Assembly: GCA_023301745.1 (NCBI GenBank)
Contig: JALZVW010000086.1
Span: forward strand, 1-40,654
DNA: 40,654 nt
Source of the DNA: Arenicella sp.
GTDB taxonomy: Bacteria; Pseudomonadota; Gammaproteobacteria; Arenicellales; Arenicellaceae
Direction: 5' to 3'
In this document: positions 15,726-24,259 of the stretch, piece by piece
How the letters are laid out: each line of letters starts with the position of its first letter
How positions within the stretch are numbered: the stretch's first letter is position 1
Translations under genes and position numbers: made by a program
The notes under the pieces: generated by a model
Told to the model about the DNA's origin: nothing
The model's input: the letters and a program-made list of their open reading frames with translations, nothing else
Databases searched by the model: none

Positions 15726-18212
15726 ATGAAGCGTATCAAATTGTTATTTTTATTGTCGTTTTCGATGCTGGGTATCGTGTTCAGTTCTCACCTGCACGCT
15801 CAGCTAGTTTCCCAAAAGTTAAGTACGGTGCGAGACAACATTGTTTTTCCAGATCTGAGTGACGCTGAGAAACGTGTCGTTGCCGAACAAGCACAACTTC
15901 TTCTCAGAGGCGTTTACGTACACCGTTTTCAGAAACAAGAGTTTTACCCTGGTGTCACCGACCCGGTGCCAGCGGTTCAGGCGGTGGTAGATAATTTAGA
16001 AAATTTAACCGTAGCCGAGATGGAATCCGAACTTTATAGGATTTTTTCATCGCAACGAGATTTACACCTAAATTATATATTTCCACAGCCTTACGCCAAT
16101 TTTCAATCGTCTCTGCCGTTAACATTTAAGAGGGTTCAAGGGCGTAGAAATTTCTTTGACGTGCATGTCGACTCTGTCAATGCCGAAAATTTTGCGGCCT
16201 TTGCCCCTGACCAAAGAGTACCCGAGCTTGGCGACCAAGTAATCGCCTATAACGGAGTACCCGTTCGCAAAGCGATTGATAGCCTATTAGAGCTCGGGCA
16301 AGGTGCCAATGAGTTCGGTGGTTTTAGTCGAGCGCTTGCTCGCTTGACCTTTAGGCCTCACCTTTTAACGCTCGTTCCAGAAGAAGACCAAGTAAATATT
16401 ACGTTTCGAGCACAAAAGGGGGGTAGGTATGGGCGCCGGTACGAGCATTATACAATTACAATGCCTTGGATAACCGCCGGCCCGCCACCTGAAGTAACAG
16501 CCCTCTCCGAACAGCGTTCAGCTAGGGTGCAAGGTTCGAATGTTATACCGCGTAAGTTTAATCTCAAAGAAATGAACATCAAAGAAGACTTGTTCCAGAA
16601 ATTATTTAATGATTTCCGTGCAGAGAATGGCTTAGTTTCGCAAAGTATCTATCCGAGTAACCCGAGTAATGAACCTGAAATCACTTGGGGCGTTATTGAC
16701 AATCGCTTAGGTAAGTTTGGCTACATTCGCTTAGCTAGCTTTGTGCCGGCTAATGGTGTCGATTTCGCGATACAAGAAATACGCAGAATTGTTTACGATG
16801 AATTTGAAGGAACACGAGGTATGGTCTTTGATGTTCGTGATAACGGTGGTGGTTTCGGGCAATTTTCAGACGAATTGCCTCAATTATTTGGTCGAAACGA
16901 AGCCGTAACAAGTCAAGACCGATTAATTAATACGGAAGAGAACGTTCGAATATTTAATGAGTCGGTGTTTGGTTTAGCTTTTCCAGAAGGCCTTGAAGCC
17001 CTTAACGAAGTCGCTGGTACTGACGCAACTCATACGCAAGAATTCAGTCTATTTGGGTCGCCAGGCTTAAATACTTTTGGCCAAGTTTATAATGGCCCGG
17101 TTGCCGTGCTGGCAAACTCAAATAGCTATTCGGCATCTGACTTTTTCTCGTGCCAAATGCAAGATTCGGGAGCAGGCTTTTTATTTGGCGAGGAACCACG
17201 AACAGGTGCCGGTGGCGCAAATGTATTTGAGCACACGGTTTTTTCAGACAATGTGCCAACGGTTTTTACTCCTCTGCCAGGCACCCATCGATCAAGAGTT
17301 TCATTTGGTCAGGCTGTTCGCAGTGGTCTAAATGAGGGAGCGTTTATTGAAGACTTCGGCTGTGAAGCTGACCTATTAGTTAGCCCAAGCTTGTCAGATT
17401 TGTTAGATGGAGGTGAAGATCAAATCACTAAAATCACATCTGCGCTTACATACCTTTCATTCTTCCCGCGCTATCGGTCGTCTGTTCGCGCACCATCAAA
17501 TGATTTTTTACAATTGCGTACCAGGGGTGATTTAGGCTTCCCTTTAAAGGTGCGAAACACCCCAAAAGTAAGAATCACTATTAACGGTGAAGTGGTCGAT
17601 GAGATCTATAGCCGAAGGTTCTTTGGCAGTACTACCATTGACTACAGCTTTCCTGACTCACTGATCATTGGCAATACAAACGCAGTACTGATTGAAGGCC
17701 TTAGTTACTCTGGTACACGGCTTTGGAACTTGAAGCGTCAAGTGGTTGTACTTGAAGAACCAATCGCTATTGGTGCCGACGGTTTTGAAGTTGACTTTGC
17801 GACAGCGGCTGGCGTGGCACCTTTCTCCATAGTGAATTCAAACCCAGCAGAAAATGGTTGGAATCTTGTCAGCCCGGCACTCCAGATTGGCTACAACCCA
17901 ACGTATGCCGACAATGTGAATTCCGATGCCCTTCTGGCTGTTGATCTTACGGCTTTGCAAAGCGCGCAACTTAGCTTTGACCTTGAAGTCGATACCGAGC
18001 TTGGCTTTGATTTTGTTGACGTATTCGTAACGGATAGCGACGGCGGGAACACTCCTTTACTGATGGAAAGTGGAGCCCAGCCGTTACAAACCTATGATTT
18101 TGATATTTCTGAATTCGCGGGTAAAGCGGATGTTCAGATTCATTTTAGGTTTACCAGTGACGCCAGTGTTGTCGCGCCTGGAGTCCGCATACAACGGGTA
18201 TCAATCCAGTAA
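15726..18212 (+). CDS. Secreted S41-family peptidase with C-terminal beta-sandwich domains
   Basis: The 828-residue protein opens with a signal peptide (1-25, MKRIKLLFLLSFSMLGIVFS, ending HLHA). An N-terminal helical region and a PDZ-like part (about 160-230, VPELGDQVIAYNGVPV) lead into the S41 core (about 320-560): GKFGYIRLASF, VFDVRDNGGGFG (368-379) and the nucleophile segment ANSNSYSASDFF, with S469 the likely catalytic serine. The position of the Ctp lysine (GEK) reads GEEPRTGAGG (488-497), so the catalytic dyad of tail-specific proteases is not conserved and the enzyme may be tricorn-like. Residues 600-680 and 685-828 look like beta-sandwich domains. It is predicted to act in the periplasm or outside the cell. 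It has an unusually long leader. Confidence 0.85.
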   Translation: MKRIKLLFLLSFSMLGIVFSSHLHAQLVSQKLSTVRDNIVFPDLSDAEKRVVAEQAQLLLRGVYVHRFQKQEFYPGVTDPVPAVQAVVDNLENLTVAEMESELYRIFSSQRDLHLNYIFPQPYANFQSSLPLTFKRVQGRRNFFDVHVDSVNAENFAAFAPDQRVPELGDQVIAYNGVPVRKAIDSLLELGQGANEFGGFSRALARLTFRPHLLTLVPEEDQVNITFRAQKGGRYGRRYEHYTITMPWITAGPPPEVTALSEQRSARVQGSNVIPRKFNLKEMNIKEDLFQKLFNDFRAENGLVSQSIYPSNPSNEPEITWGVIDNRLGKFGYIRLASFVPANGVDFAIQEIRRIVYDEFEGTRGMVFDVRDNGGGFGQFSDELPQLFGRNEAVTSQDRLINTEENVRIFNESVFGLAFPEGLEALNEVAGTDATHTQEFSLFGSPGLNTFGQVYNGPVAVLANSNSYSASDFFSCQMQDSGAGFLFGEEPRTGAGGANVFEHTVFSDNVPTVFTPLPGTHRSRVSFGQAVRSGLNEGAFIEDFGCEADLLVSPSLSDLLDGGEDQITKITSALTYLSFFPRYRSSVRAPSNDFLQLRTRGDLGFPLKVRNTPKVRITINGEVVDEIYSRRFFGSTTIDYSFPDSLIIGNTNAVLIEGLSYSGTRLWNLKRQVVVLEEPIAIGADGFEVDFATAAGVAPFSIVNSNPAENGWNLVSPALQIGYNPTYADNVNSDALLAVDLTALQSAQLSFDLEVDTELGFDFVDVFVTDSDGGNTPLLMESGAQPLQTYDFDISEFAGKADVQIHFRFTSDASVVAPGVRIQRVSIQ

Positions 18213-18237
18213 GATCTAAACTCAGTGTTTTTAGCTG

Positions 18238-18275
18238 CTGATTGCGAGTGTCATAACTCAAAAATTCGCAATCAG
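18238..18275. terminator. Hairpin after the S41 gene
   Basis: A perfect 10-bp stem CTGATTGCGA (18238-18247) with TCGCAATCAG (18266-18275) has an 18-nt loop and lies 25 bases after the stop codon. It lacks a T-run. A second hairpin, AATCTGC (18360-18366) with GCAGATT (18372-18378), lies between the two convergent genes. Confidence 0.45.
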
Positions 18276-18385
18276 TAGCCACACTGACGAATAGTTTTCG
18301 GCTCTAGCTCGGAGGTCTATTTTAAAAACCAGAGAGTTTAAAACCTCGAACTAGTGAGTAATCTGCTGCTTGCAGATTTATTCAG

Positions 18386-18431
18386 CGCTTTTTCTTCAGT
18401 TCGCTATACGCTTTTTCTTCAGTTCGCTAAA
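18386..18431. repeat. 23-bp tandem duplication across the cinA stop codon
   Basis: Copies begin at 18386 and 18409 and share 21 identical bases (cgctttttcttcagttcgct plus a). On the minus strand the first copy encodes SELKKKR. The period is not a multiple of three, so the second copy is read in another frame and ends in a new stop. Confidence 0.9.
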
Positions 18432-19682
18432 GTAGTCGACGTTGGTCGGCAAGCCTAAGACTTCACGTCGTACCAAGTCCATTGCCAAGGCGGTTGCCGT
18501 TCGCTGAAAGCCTTGGCGACCCATTGGCAGAAAGAACTTACGCGCATGTATTTTCCCCGCTTGCCCCCACGCCAGCCAAACTAGGCCTACTGGCTTTTCA
18601 TCTGTGCCTCCGTCAGGCCCGGCGATGCCTGAAATAGAGATGGCAATATCAGCTCCAGATTTTTCTAGCGCCCCTTCGGCCATTGCGACCACCACAGCCT
18701 CACTTACCGCACCATGATCAATCAAGGTTTGCTCAAGCACCCCTAAAGATTGTTGCTTCATACGGTTTGAATAAACCACATAACCCGCTTCAAAAACCGA
18801 CGACGCCCCGGCTTCACTGGTAATAGCGGCGGCAATTTGACCACCGGTGCAAGACTCGGCGGAGGTTAACACTAAGCCTTTCTCACTCAATGCATTATTA
18901 AGCGCTTGGCTTAGGCGTGTACTATCGCGGCCTATTACATAATCGGAAAAATGCGTTTCAAATTTCTTAGCCCATTGTCTATTTAACTCAAGAAACTGGT
19001 CACCAACCGTCGCGAACTTGACTTCAATAACAGGTAACTGAACGCGAAAACCAAGCTCAACGTCAGCCGGCCAATTAGGGAAAACTTCGTTAACGGTATC
19101 TTGTAAACCCGATTCGGTAATGCCGAACAATCGAAGCCTCGTGATGTGACTCGTGGCTTCGATGCTTCCGTGCTCACGAATCAATGGTAACAAATGGTTT
19201 TCAACCATTGGCTTGAGCTCGCTTGGCACACCAGGAGTACACATAATCAAGCAGTCATTGAACACGCAGCGAAAGCCAACCGCCGAACCTACAGGGTTTT
19301 CGATGATGCGGCACGCCTCAGGTAAATTAGTTTGCTTGAGGTTTGATTCAGTCATGACAAAACCGCGTCGAGTTGCCCATTCGTTCAACTTCGCATAGGC
19401 GTCGGCATTACGAACCAATGGCGAGCCTATTGCCTGAGACAAGGCAAGCGCGGTCAGGTCATCGACCGTTGGGCCTAGGCCTCCATTGACAATAAGCACG
19501 TCTGACACAAGGCTCAGTTCTTTAATTGAGCTGACCAGTAATGGCGTATCATCGCCAACCACCTTCTTAATATAGGGCACTAAGCTTAGGTCTTTAAGCG
19601 ACTGCGCGATGTACGCCGAGTTCGAGTCGACGGTGTCGCCGCTCATTAATTCATTGCCAGTCAGGAGCAGTGAGATCTTCAT
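18396..19682 (-). CDS. cinA: CinA-family protein: nicotinamide-nucleotide amidohydrolase with MoCF domain
   Basis: The protein removes the amide of NMN formed by NAD breakdown; the N-terminal domain is an ADP-ribose pyrophosphatase-type (COG1058) module. Residues 1-170 form the MoCF-like domain with NGGLGPTVDD (66-75). Residues 260-415 are the PncC amidase domain with SAESCTGG (274-281) and SGIAGPDGG (351-359). Its 428 residues are usual for full-length CinA. The start at 19682 has GAGAA about 7 bases upstream. The last three residues (IAN) come from a 23-bp tandem duplication; the ancestral end was probably SELKKKR. It follows hflD by 57 bases on the same strand. Confidence 0.93.
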   Translation of the reverse strand: MKISLLLTGNELMSGDTVDSNSAYIAQSLKDLSLVPYIKKVVGDDTPLLVSSIKELSLVSDVLIVNGGLGPTVDDLTALALSQAIGSPLVRNADAYAKLNEWATRRGFVMTESNLKQTNLPEACRIIENPVGSAVGFRCVFNDCLIMCTPGVPSELKPMVENHLLPLIREHGSIEATSHITRLRLFGITESGLQDTVNEVFPNWPADVELGFRVQLPVIEVKFATVGDQFLELNRQWAKKFETHFSDYVIGRDSTRLSQALNNALSEKGLVLTSAESCTGGQIAAAITSEAGASSVFEAGYVVYSNRMKQQSLGVLEQTLIDHGAVSEAVVVAMAEGALEKSGADIAISISGIAGPDGGTDEKPVGLVWLAWGQAGKIHARKFFLPMGRQGFQRTATALAMDLVRREVLGLPTNVDYFSELKKKRIAN

Positions 19683-19739
19683 ATTTATTCTCGATTAAGT
19701 TGCTAGCCTAGCACCGCGGCCAGTCAGTAAATTGGTGCG

Positions 19740-20342
19740 TCAATGTTGTGCTCTTAGAGCCTTCGCGGCATTTTGCATTCGAGTTCTCTCCCACACTAAA
19801 CGAAACTTCCCTCCGCCCTTTTGTTGCCACAACACCGCCGACCTAACGGCCGCGAGCAACATTGCACGCACCTGTTCTGGCACGCCATCATTCTGCAAGT
19901 GCTCTTGTTCGCCCTGAACGATGACTTGGGGTTGTAGGACACTGACGTGAGCTTGATAAACGTCAGAGCAAGCAACCGCGAGTTCATCCTTAGAGAAACC
20001 GCTTAAACGTTCTATCGCTTGACCAAACGCATTAAACTTTTGTTGATCTTTATACAGTTGATTTTGTAGTTGTAGGGTTGCCATCATATAACGCAACACT
20101 TCCAAGTCATCGGCCGCTGGGGAGTTTAAAACGCCATTTTCTAGCAACTGCAAACCTGAACGAATGCCACCCAGGCCGCCAAACACGGCGGGCGTGCTCA
20201 GCGCATCAAGCACCAATACAGATTGGATGCTATTACTGTAGACTGATTCATCAGCCACACCGGTCCGTGCCAAAGCTTGTACTTGCTGACAAGCTTGTAG
20301 CACGCCAGCCAGCGCAATAGTTCGTTCTTCAATCATATTCAT
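19740..20342 (-). CDS. hflD: High-frequency lysogenisation protein HflD
   Basis: HflD is a peripheral inner-membrane protein; in E. coli it binds lambda CII and influences lysogeny, though its normal role is unclear. The 200-residue sequence aligns by eye with E. coli HflD (213 residues): IALAGVLQACQQVQALARTG (9-28), VFGGLGGIRSGL, LEVLRYMMATLQLQ and the terminal VRAMLLAAVRSAVLWQQKGG. It is mostly helical. In many gammaproteobacteria hflD lies between mnmA and purB; here it lies between an S9 peptidase gene and cinA, 58 and 57 bases away, which is unusual. Confidence 0.92.
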   Translation of the reverse strand: MNMIEERTIALAGVLQACQQVQALARTGVADESVYSNSIQSVLVLDALSTPAVFGGLGGIRSGLQLLENGVLNSPAADDLEVLRYMMATLQLQNQLYKDQQKFNAFGQAIERLSGFSKDELAVACSDVYQAHVSVLQPQVIVQGEQEHLQNDGVPEQVRAMLLAAVRSAVLWQQKGGGKFRLVWERTRMQNAAKALRAQH

Positions 20343-20400
20343 AAGGCGCTCATTCAGTCATAAACGACTGTGCAGTTCTCTAAGGTTATTCTCTAAGCGT

Positions 20401-22449
20401 TTACACTCTAACTGAGTGCCGCAGCACACGTTGATAAAATGCCAATTCTTTTTTCCATGCATCAATATTATTATCCGCTTGTTTAAAACCATGGGCTTCA
20501 TCTGAGTATTCTACATACTCATGATCAATATTTGCATCAACCAGTACTTGGATAATTTCTTGCGCTACTGATGGTGGCACGACTCGGTCAAGTGCCCCTT
20601 GGAAAACGATCATCGCACTATTAAGCTCAGTCATTTTATTAATTGGTGAACGTTGATGAAATTTACTTTCAAGCATTCTGGCGTGCTCGGCGTCAAACAC
20701 TTCGTCGATCAAGCGATCAGTATAATGTTTCTCGAATTTATGGGTAGCCTCAGCCAAGGTGATTAAGTTACCAATACCGTAGTAACAGGCGCCCACTCGA
20801 AAGAGTTCAGGATACTCTGTTAAGGCTCTTAGTACAGCGTAGCCTCCTGCGCTTTTTCCGCGAATACAAATTCGCTCAGGGTCTACCTTTGCTTGGTCGA
20901 TCAAATGACGAACACCGTCAACAATATCACTGGTATCTCGTTCGCCCCAGTACCCGTATAGAGAGTCTCGGAATGCTCGGCCATAACCTGTGCTGCCTCG
21001 ATGGTTAACATCTAAAATGGCAAAGCCTCTAGAGGTCCAAAATTGTTTTTGCAAGTCAAAATGCCCGTACGCGCGAGCGGTCGGGCCACCATGGACCATC
21101 ACAAGCAAAGGAGGTAGCGCACTCGCCGAGGTTAGCGCTTGTTGAGCCTGATTTGTTGGTGGGTAATAAAACCCATGAGCCTGTTCGCCATCGGCCGTGC
21201 TAAAGCTTATTGGCTGAGCACTACTGACATCGATGGCACAGCGAGTCGAGGCAATCACAGTGACACAATTAACCGTATCAACCGACTCTGGCAAGGTCAA
21301 TTTAATGACACTCGCGCCGGCGCCGAAGCCAAGCTCTTCTAATACACAAACGCCACTACCATCACTGTTTAAATGCTGCAAGGTACTGGGGGCCGCATCA
21401 GGTCGAAACCGCGTAGACTCTAGACTTACTTGGTCTATCAACACCAGTGCGTCGCCTTCTGGGGCGCTGGCAACAGTCAGTAGTTGGGTGTCTGTGAACT
21501 GAACAATTCGATGGTCACCGTATACCCAATGCGGATAGCCGTACTCAAACGCATCAGACGTGACTGGTTTAATTTCTTGGTTGGTGAAATCGTAAACGTG
21601 TACATTCCAATAATTATTCGCATCGACAGACTTACCACTCGCGGTATCTTTTTGACTGCCAGAACAGCGCTGATAATCGGCTGAAAAAAACAAACGATCA
21701 TTGTTGCTAAACAGCAGCTGGCAGATACTAGCACCACCGCCTCGACTGATCGAGACATTAAGCTGTTCGACATTTTGAAATGACGCTTCGCCATCTTGAA
21801 AAACCAGATCGGCGACCCAGAGTTCGGTGTCGTCCCACGGCATAGCGGGGTGATTCCACTGCACCCAAGCGACTTTATTCTTAGCCGGGTTTATCACCAA
21901 ATTACTATAAAAATCGGCGCCGTCGATCAATACAATAGGGGCCGCTTCAGCACGTCTACTAAATGTACCAATAAACATACGGTTATTGGCATGATCGGCC
22001 GCTGAACACTCTACTTCTACGATCGATACATACTCAAATTCGTTGAGCTCGTGTACATCGGTGTACATTAACCGTTTGTCAGCGCTTGGCTTCAGGCTAA
22101 TGCGCTCAGGCGCACTCAGGGTAGGCCCTAAAGGCTCTTTGTTACGCTGAAACTCTTGGCGGTAAAGGCATTGATCTGAGCGATTGGCAAAAACCACCGA
22201 TGACTCAAACACCCAAAACGGTTTGCCGCCGTATTCATTAACTCGGGTCTGTAAATTAAAGGGCGCTGGGGTGACAGACTGATTATCACGCTTGCTTTTT
22301 AGCTTTAAAATCGAGCGATTGTCGCCCCGACTCTTGGTCAAATACAGTGTGCCTAAGTTCGAGGCTATCGAGGGATACGAAAATTGTTCACCGTCAGCAA
22401 ACACCTGATCCAACGATACTTCAGATTGCCAGTCGAGATAATCCATCAT
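20401..22449 (-). CDS. S9-family peptidase (prolyl oligopeptidase type)
   Basis: The protein of 682 residues has an N-terminal beta-propeller-like region (about 1-420) and a C-terminal alpha/beta-hydrolase domain. This carries VMVHGGPTARAYGHFD, the nucleophile elbow RGKSAGG (S533), the acid D621 (GALDRVVP) and the histidine H653 (DEAHGF). It resembles dipeptidyl aminopeptidase/acylaminoacyl peptidases; the exact specificity cannot be read. No signal peptide, so cytoplasmic. Two ATGs (22449 and 22446) are possible; GGA lies three or six bases before them. It lies 25 bases downstream of the DUF192 gene and 58 bases upstream of hflD, in one run. Confidence 0.92.
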   Translation of the reverse strand: MMDYLDWQSEVSLDQVFADGEQFSYPSIASNLGTLYLTKSRGDNRSILKLKSKRDNQSVTPAPFNLQTRVNEYGGKPFWVFESSVVFANRSDQCLYRQEFQRNKEPLGPTLSAPERISLKPSADKRLMYTDVHELNEFEYVSIVEVECSAADHANNRMFIGTFSRRAEAAPIVLIDGADFYSNLVINPAKNKVAWVQWNHPAMPWDDTELWVADLVFQDGEASFQNVEQLNVSISRGGGASICQLLFSNNDRLFFSADYQRCSGSQKDTASGKSVDANNYWNVHVYDFTNQEIKPVTSDAFEYGYPHWVYGDHRIVQFTDTQLLTVASAPEGDALVLIDQVSLESTRFRPDAAPSTLQHLNSDGSGVCVLEELGFGAGASVIKLTLPESVDTVNCVTVIASTRCAIDVSSAQPISFSTADGEQAHGFYYPPTNQAQQALTSASALPPLLVMVHGGPTARAYGHFDLQKQFWTSRGFAILDVNHRGSTGYGRAFRDSLYGYWGERDTSDIVDGVRHLIDQAKVDPERICIRGKSAGGYAVLRALTEYPELFRVGACYYGIGNLITLAEATHKFEKHYTDRLIDEVFDAEHARMLESKFHQRSPINKMTELNSAMIVFQGALDRVVPPSVAQEIIQVLVDANIDHEYVEYSDEAHGFKQADNNIDAWKKELAFYQRVLRHSVRV

Positions 22450-22474
22450 GATTCCGAAAATCTATATAAGCGCC

Positions 22475-22981
22475 TTACTCAGTCAGCCCACGCGTCGCCC
22501 AGGTCATTTTACTTCCGAGAGATATGTCGTGCTGATCAAAAAAACCTTTGTGCACTTCTAAGGCATAGAGCACTGGGCGCTTAGGGCTATAAAGTTTCTT
22601 TTTTAGCTCTATTAGACTGTACGGTTTCATTGACTGAATGCTTTCTACATCACCGCTCTTGTCAATGAAGGCAATATCAATTGAAGCCACCACATTATTC
22701 ATATGAAAGTTTGGGAGTGCTTCACGCTCAAACACAAATAAAATTGGCATCGACTCAATCGTTGATTCACAAACACCTTGAAAGCCGGCCGCTCTATTCG
22801 GATTATTATCGGCTAATTTTGCAGGCATTGTATAACGACTGCCATCTTCACGAATCAGCGTTACATCGATCAAAGGCATCGATTGAAGGCGCACATTATC
22901 TGTTTCGCAATCAACTTGGGCATGCCCATAAGAAACCGTTAGTAATGCCAATAAAAAAAACAAAGAGCGAGTAAACGTCAT
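22475..22981 (-). CDS. DUF192-family exported protein
   Basis: The protein (168 residues) opens with a signal peptide (about 1-21, ending SYGHA) and holds a DUF192 domain with NRAAGFQGV, PILFVFERE, FHMNNVVASIDIAFIDKSGD and VLYALEVHKGFF. The usual RSxGLMxR motif is altered to RAAGFQGV. DUF192 proteins are small beta-fold proteins of the cell envelope with no proven function. It follows the Gfo/Idh/MocA gene by 14 bases, so the two are almost certainly cotranscribed. Confidence 0.88.
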   Translation of the reverse strand: MTFTRSLFFLLALLTVSYGHAQVDCETDNVRLQSMPLIDVTLIREDGSRYTMPAKLADNNPNRAAGFQGVCESTIESMPILFVFEREALPNFHMNNVVASIDIAFIDKSGDVESIQSMKPYSLIELKKKLYSPKRPVLYALEVHKGFFDQHDISLGSKMTWATRGLTE

Positions 22982-22995
22982 TTTATCTAACCTAT

Positions 22996-23943
22996 TTATG
23001 AAACTGAATCGCGCATGATTGCCTGAATTTGCTCAGCCAACTGCAACGCCCTTAAACCTTGAAGGCCGGTCACCATTGGCATCGATTGACCTTGGGCCAC
23101 TTCGATAAAATGAGCAAGTTCGACTTGCAACGGTTGCTCTGTATCAAACTTGATATGATCAACCTCCAGGCCAGGAAATTCGCTGCCTTCAGGCGCGTCA
23201 CCTTTAGTAACAATATCTAACTCTTGATCCATCAGGTTGATACCGTAGTAGCCTTCAGGGCCAAACACTCGAAAGCGACGAAAGCGTTTATTCGATACTC
23301 GGCTGGCGGTGATATTAGCCACCGCACCGCTTGGAAAAGACAAGCGCACATTGGCTAAATCAACATGATCAGTAATCACCGACGAGCCAATCGCTTGCAC
23401 GTCACTTGGCTCTTCATCAACAAGAGACAGCACTAAATCCAAATCATGAATCATTAGATCAGTGATAACATCAACGTCTGTAGCGCGCTCGACAAATGTT
23501 CCAAGGCGATGAACTTCAATGTACTTTGGTTCAGTAACTTTACTCGCCACAGCTCGTAAAGCCGGGTTATAGCGTTCTAAATGCCCAATGAGAAAGGGTG
23601 CTTCATTTTGAGCCGCCAAATCTACTAGCTTGCGTGCCTCGTTAACGGTCGCCGCAATCGGTTTTTCCATCAAGGTCGCGATGCCCGCTTCTAAAAACGG
23701 TTGAGCGACATCAAAATGCAATGAGGTAGGCACCACAACGCTAACGGCGTCAACCTTATCAATCATATCCAGGTAGTTAGTGGTGTACTCACAGTTGTAC
23801 TTCTGAGCCAACTCAGAAACAGTATCGGCATGAGTGTCGGCTAGCATCACTAGCTCAACATTCTCCATTTCATGATAAATCTTTGCATGAATTTGCCCGA
23901 GATACCCGACTCCGACCACGCCTACTTTGGTTTTTTTACTCAT
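22996..23943 (-). CDS. Gfo/Idh/MocA-family NAD(P)-dependent oxidoreductase
   Basis: The protein of 315 residues has an N-terminal Rossmann fold with GVVGVGYLGQIHA (8-20), the conserved EKP (93-95) and a catalytic-domain stretch ITDLMIHDLDL (160-170, with H166 and D169). Family members oxidise sugars or sugar nucleotides. The IHDLDL pattern is shared with UDP-GlcNAc 3-dehydrogenases (GnnA type), which would imply amide-linked lipid A, but the partner aminotransferase GnnB is not visible, so this is only a suggestion. It is the first gene of a minus-strand run of five and is divergent from serB. Confidence 0.85.
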   Translation of the reverse strand: MSKKTKVGVVGVGYLGQIHAKIYHEMENVELVMLADTHADTVSELAQKYNCEYTTNYLDMIDKVDAVSVVVPTSLHFDVAQPFLEAGIATLMEKPIAATVNEARKLVDLAAQNEAPFLIGHLERYNPALRAVASKVTEPKYIEVHRLGTFVERATDVDVITDLMIHDLDLVLSLVDEEPSDVQAIGSSVITDHVDLANVRLSFPSGAVANITASRVSNKRFRRFRVFGPEGYYGINLMDQELDIVTKGDAPEGSEFPGLEVDHIKFDTEQPLQVELAHFIEVAQGQSMPMVTGLQGLRALQLAEQIQAIMRDSVS

Positions 23944-24259
23944 AACCTAACTTAATGTCGTTAACGATCACGGCCGGTAAGCCAATGAAGGTCGTTGATT
24001 CTTATCTATTAACAGCAACTTTAAGACAGAGCGTTGTCATAGAAAAATAGTATTGTAACGATTATACGTCAATTTTGGGGTTAGTGAGGAGGTCGATCGT
24101 TCGATTTTGATGAGCAAAATGCAAGAAAACCTCAGCAGCCAATTAAACCAGACAAATCAAGTAAAGTAGTTAACTCGACTAAGGATAAGCCGCGTCTTTA
24201 GTGTAAACTTAAACTACTATTTACCTGACCCACCGCCTCGCAAAATACGGCTATTTAAC
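23944..24259. promoter_or_regulatory. Divergent intergenic region, oxidoreductase operon / serB
   Basis: Promoters for both directions are expected in these 316 bases. I see no convincing hexamer pair. The last 70 bases before serB are AT-rich (around 24205-24230). No gene, repeat or strong hairpin was found. Confidence 0.4.
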
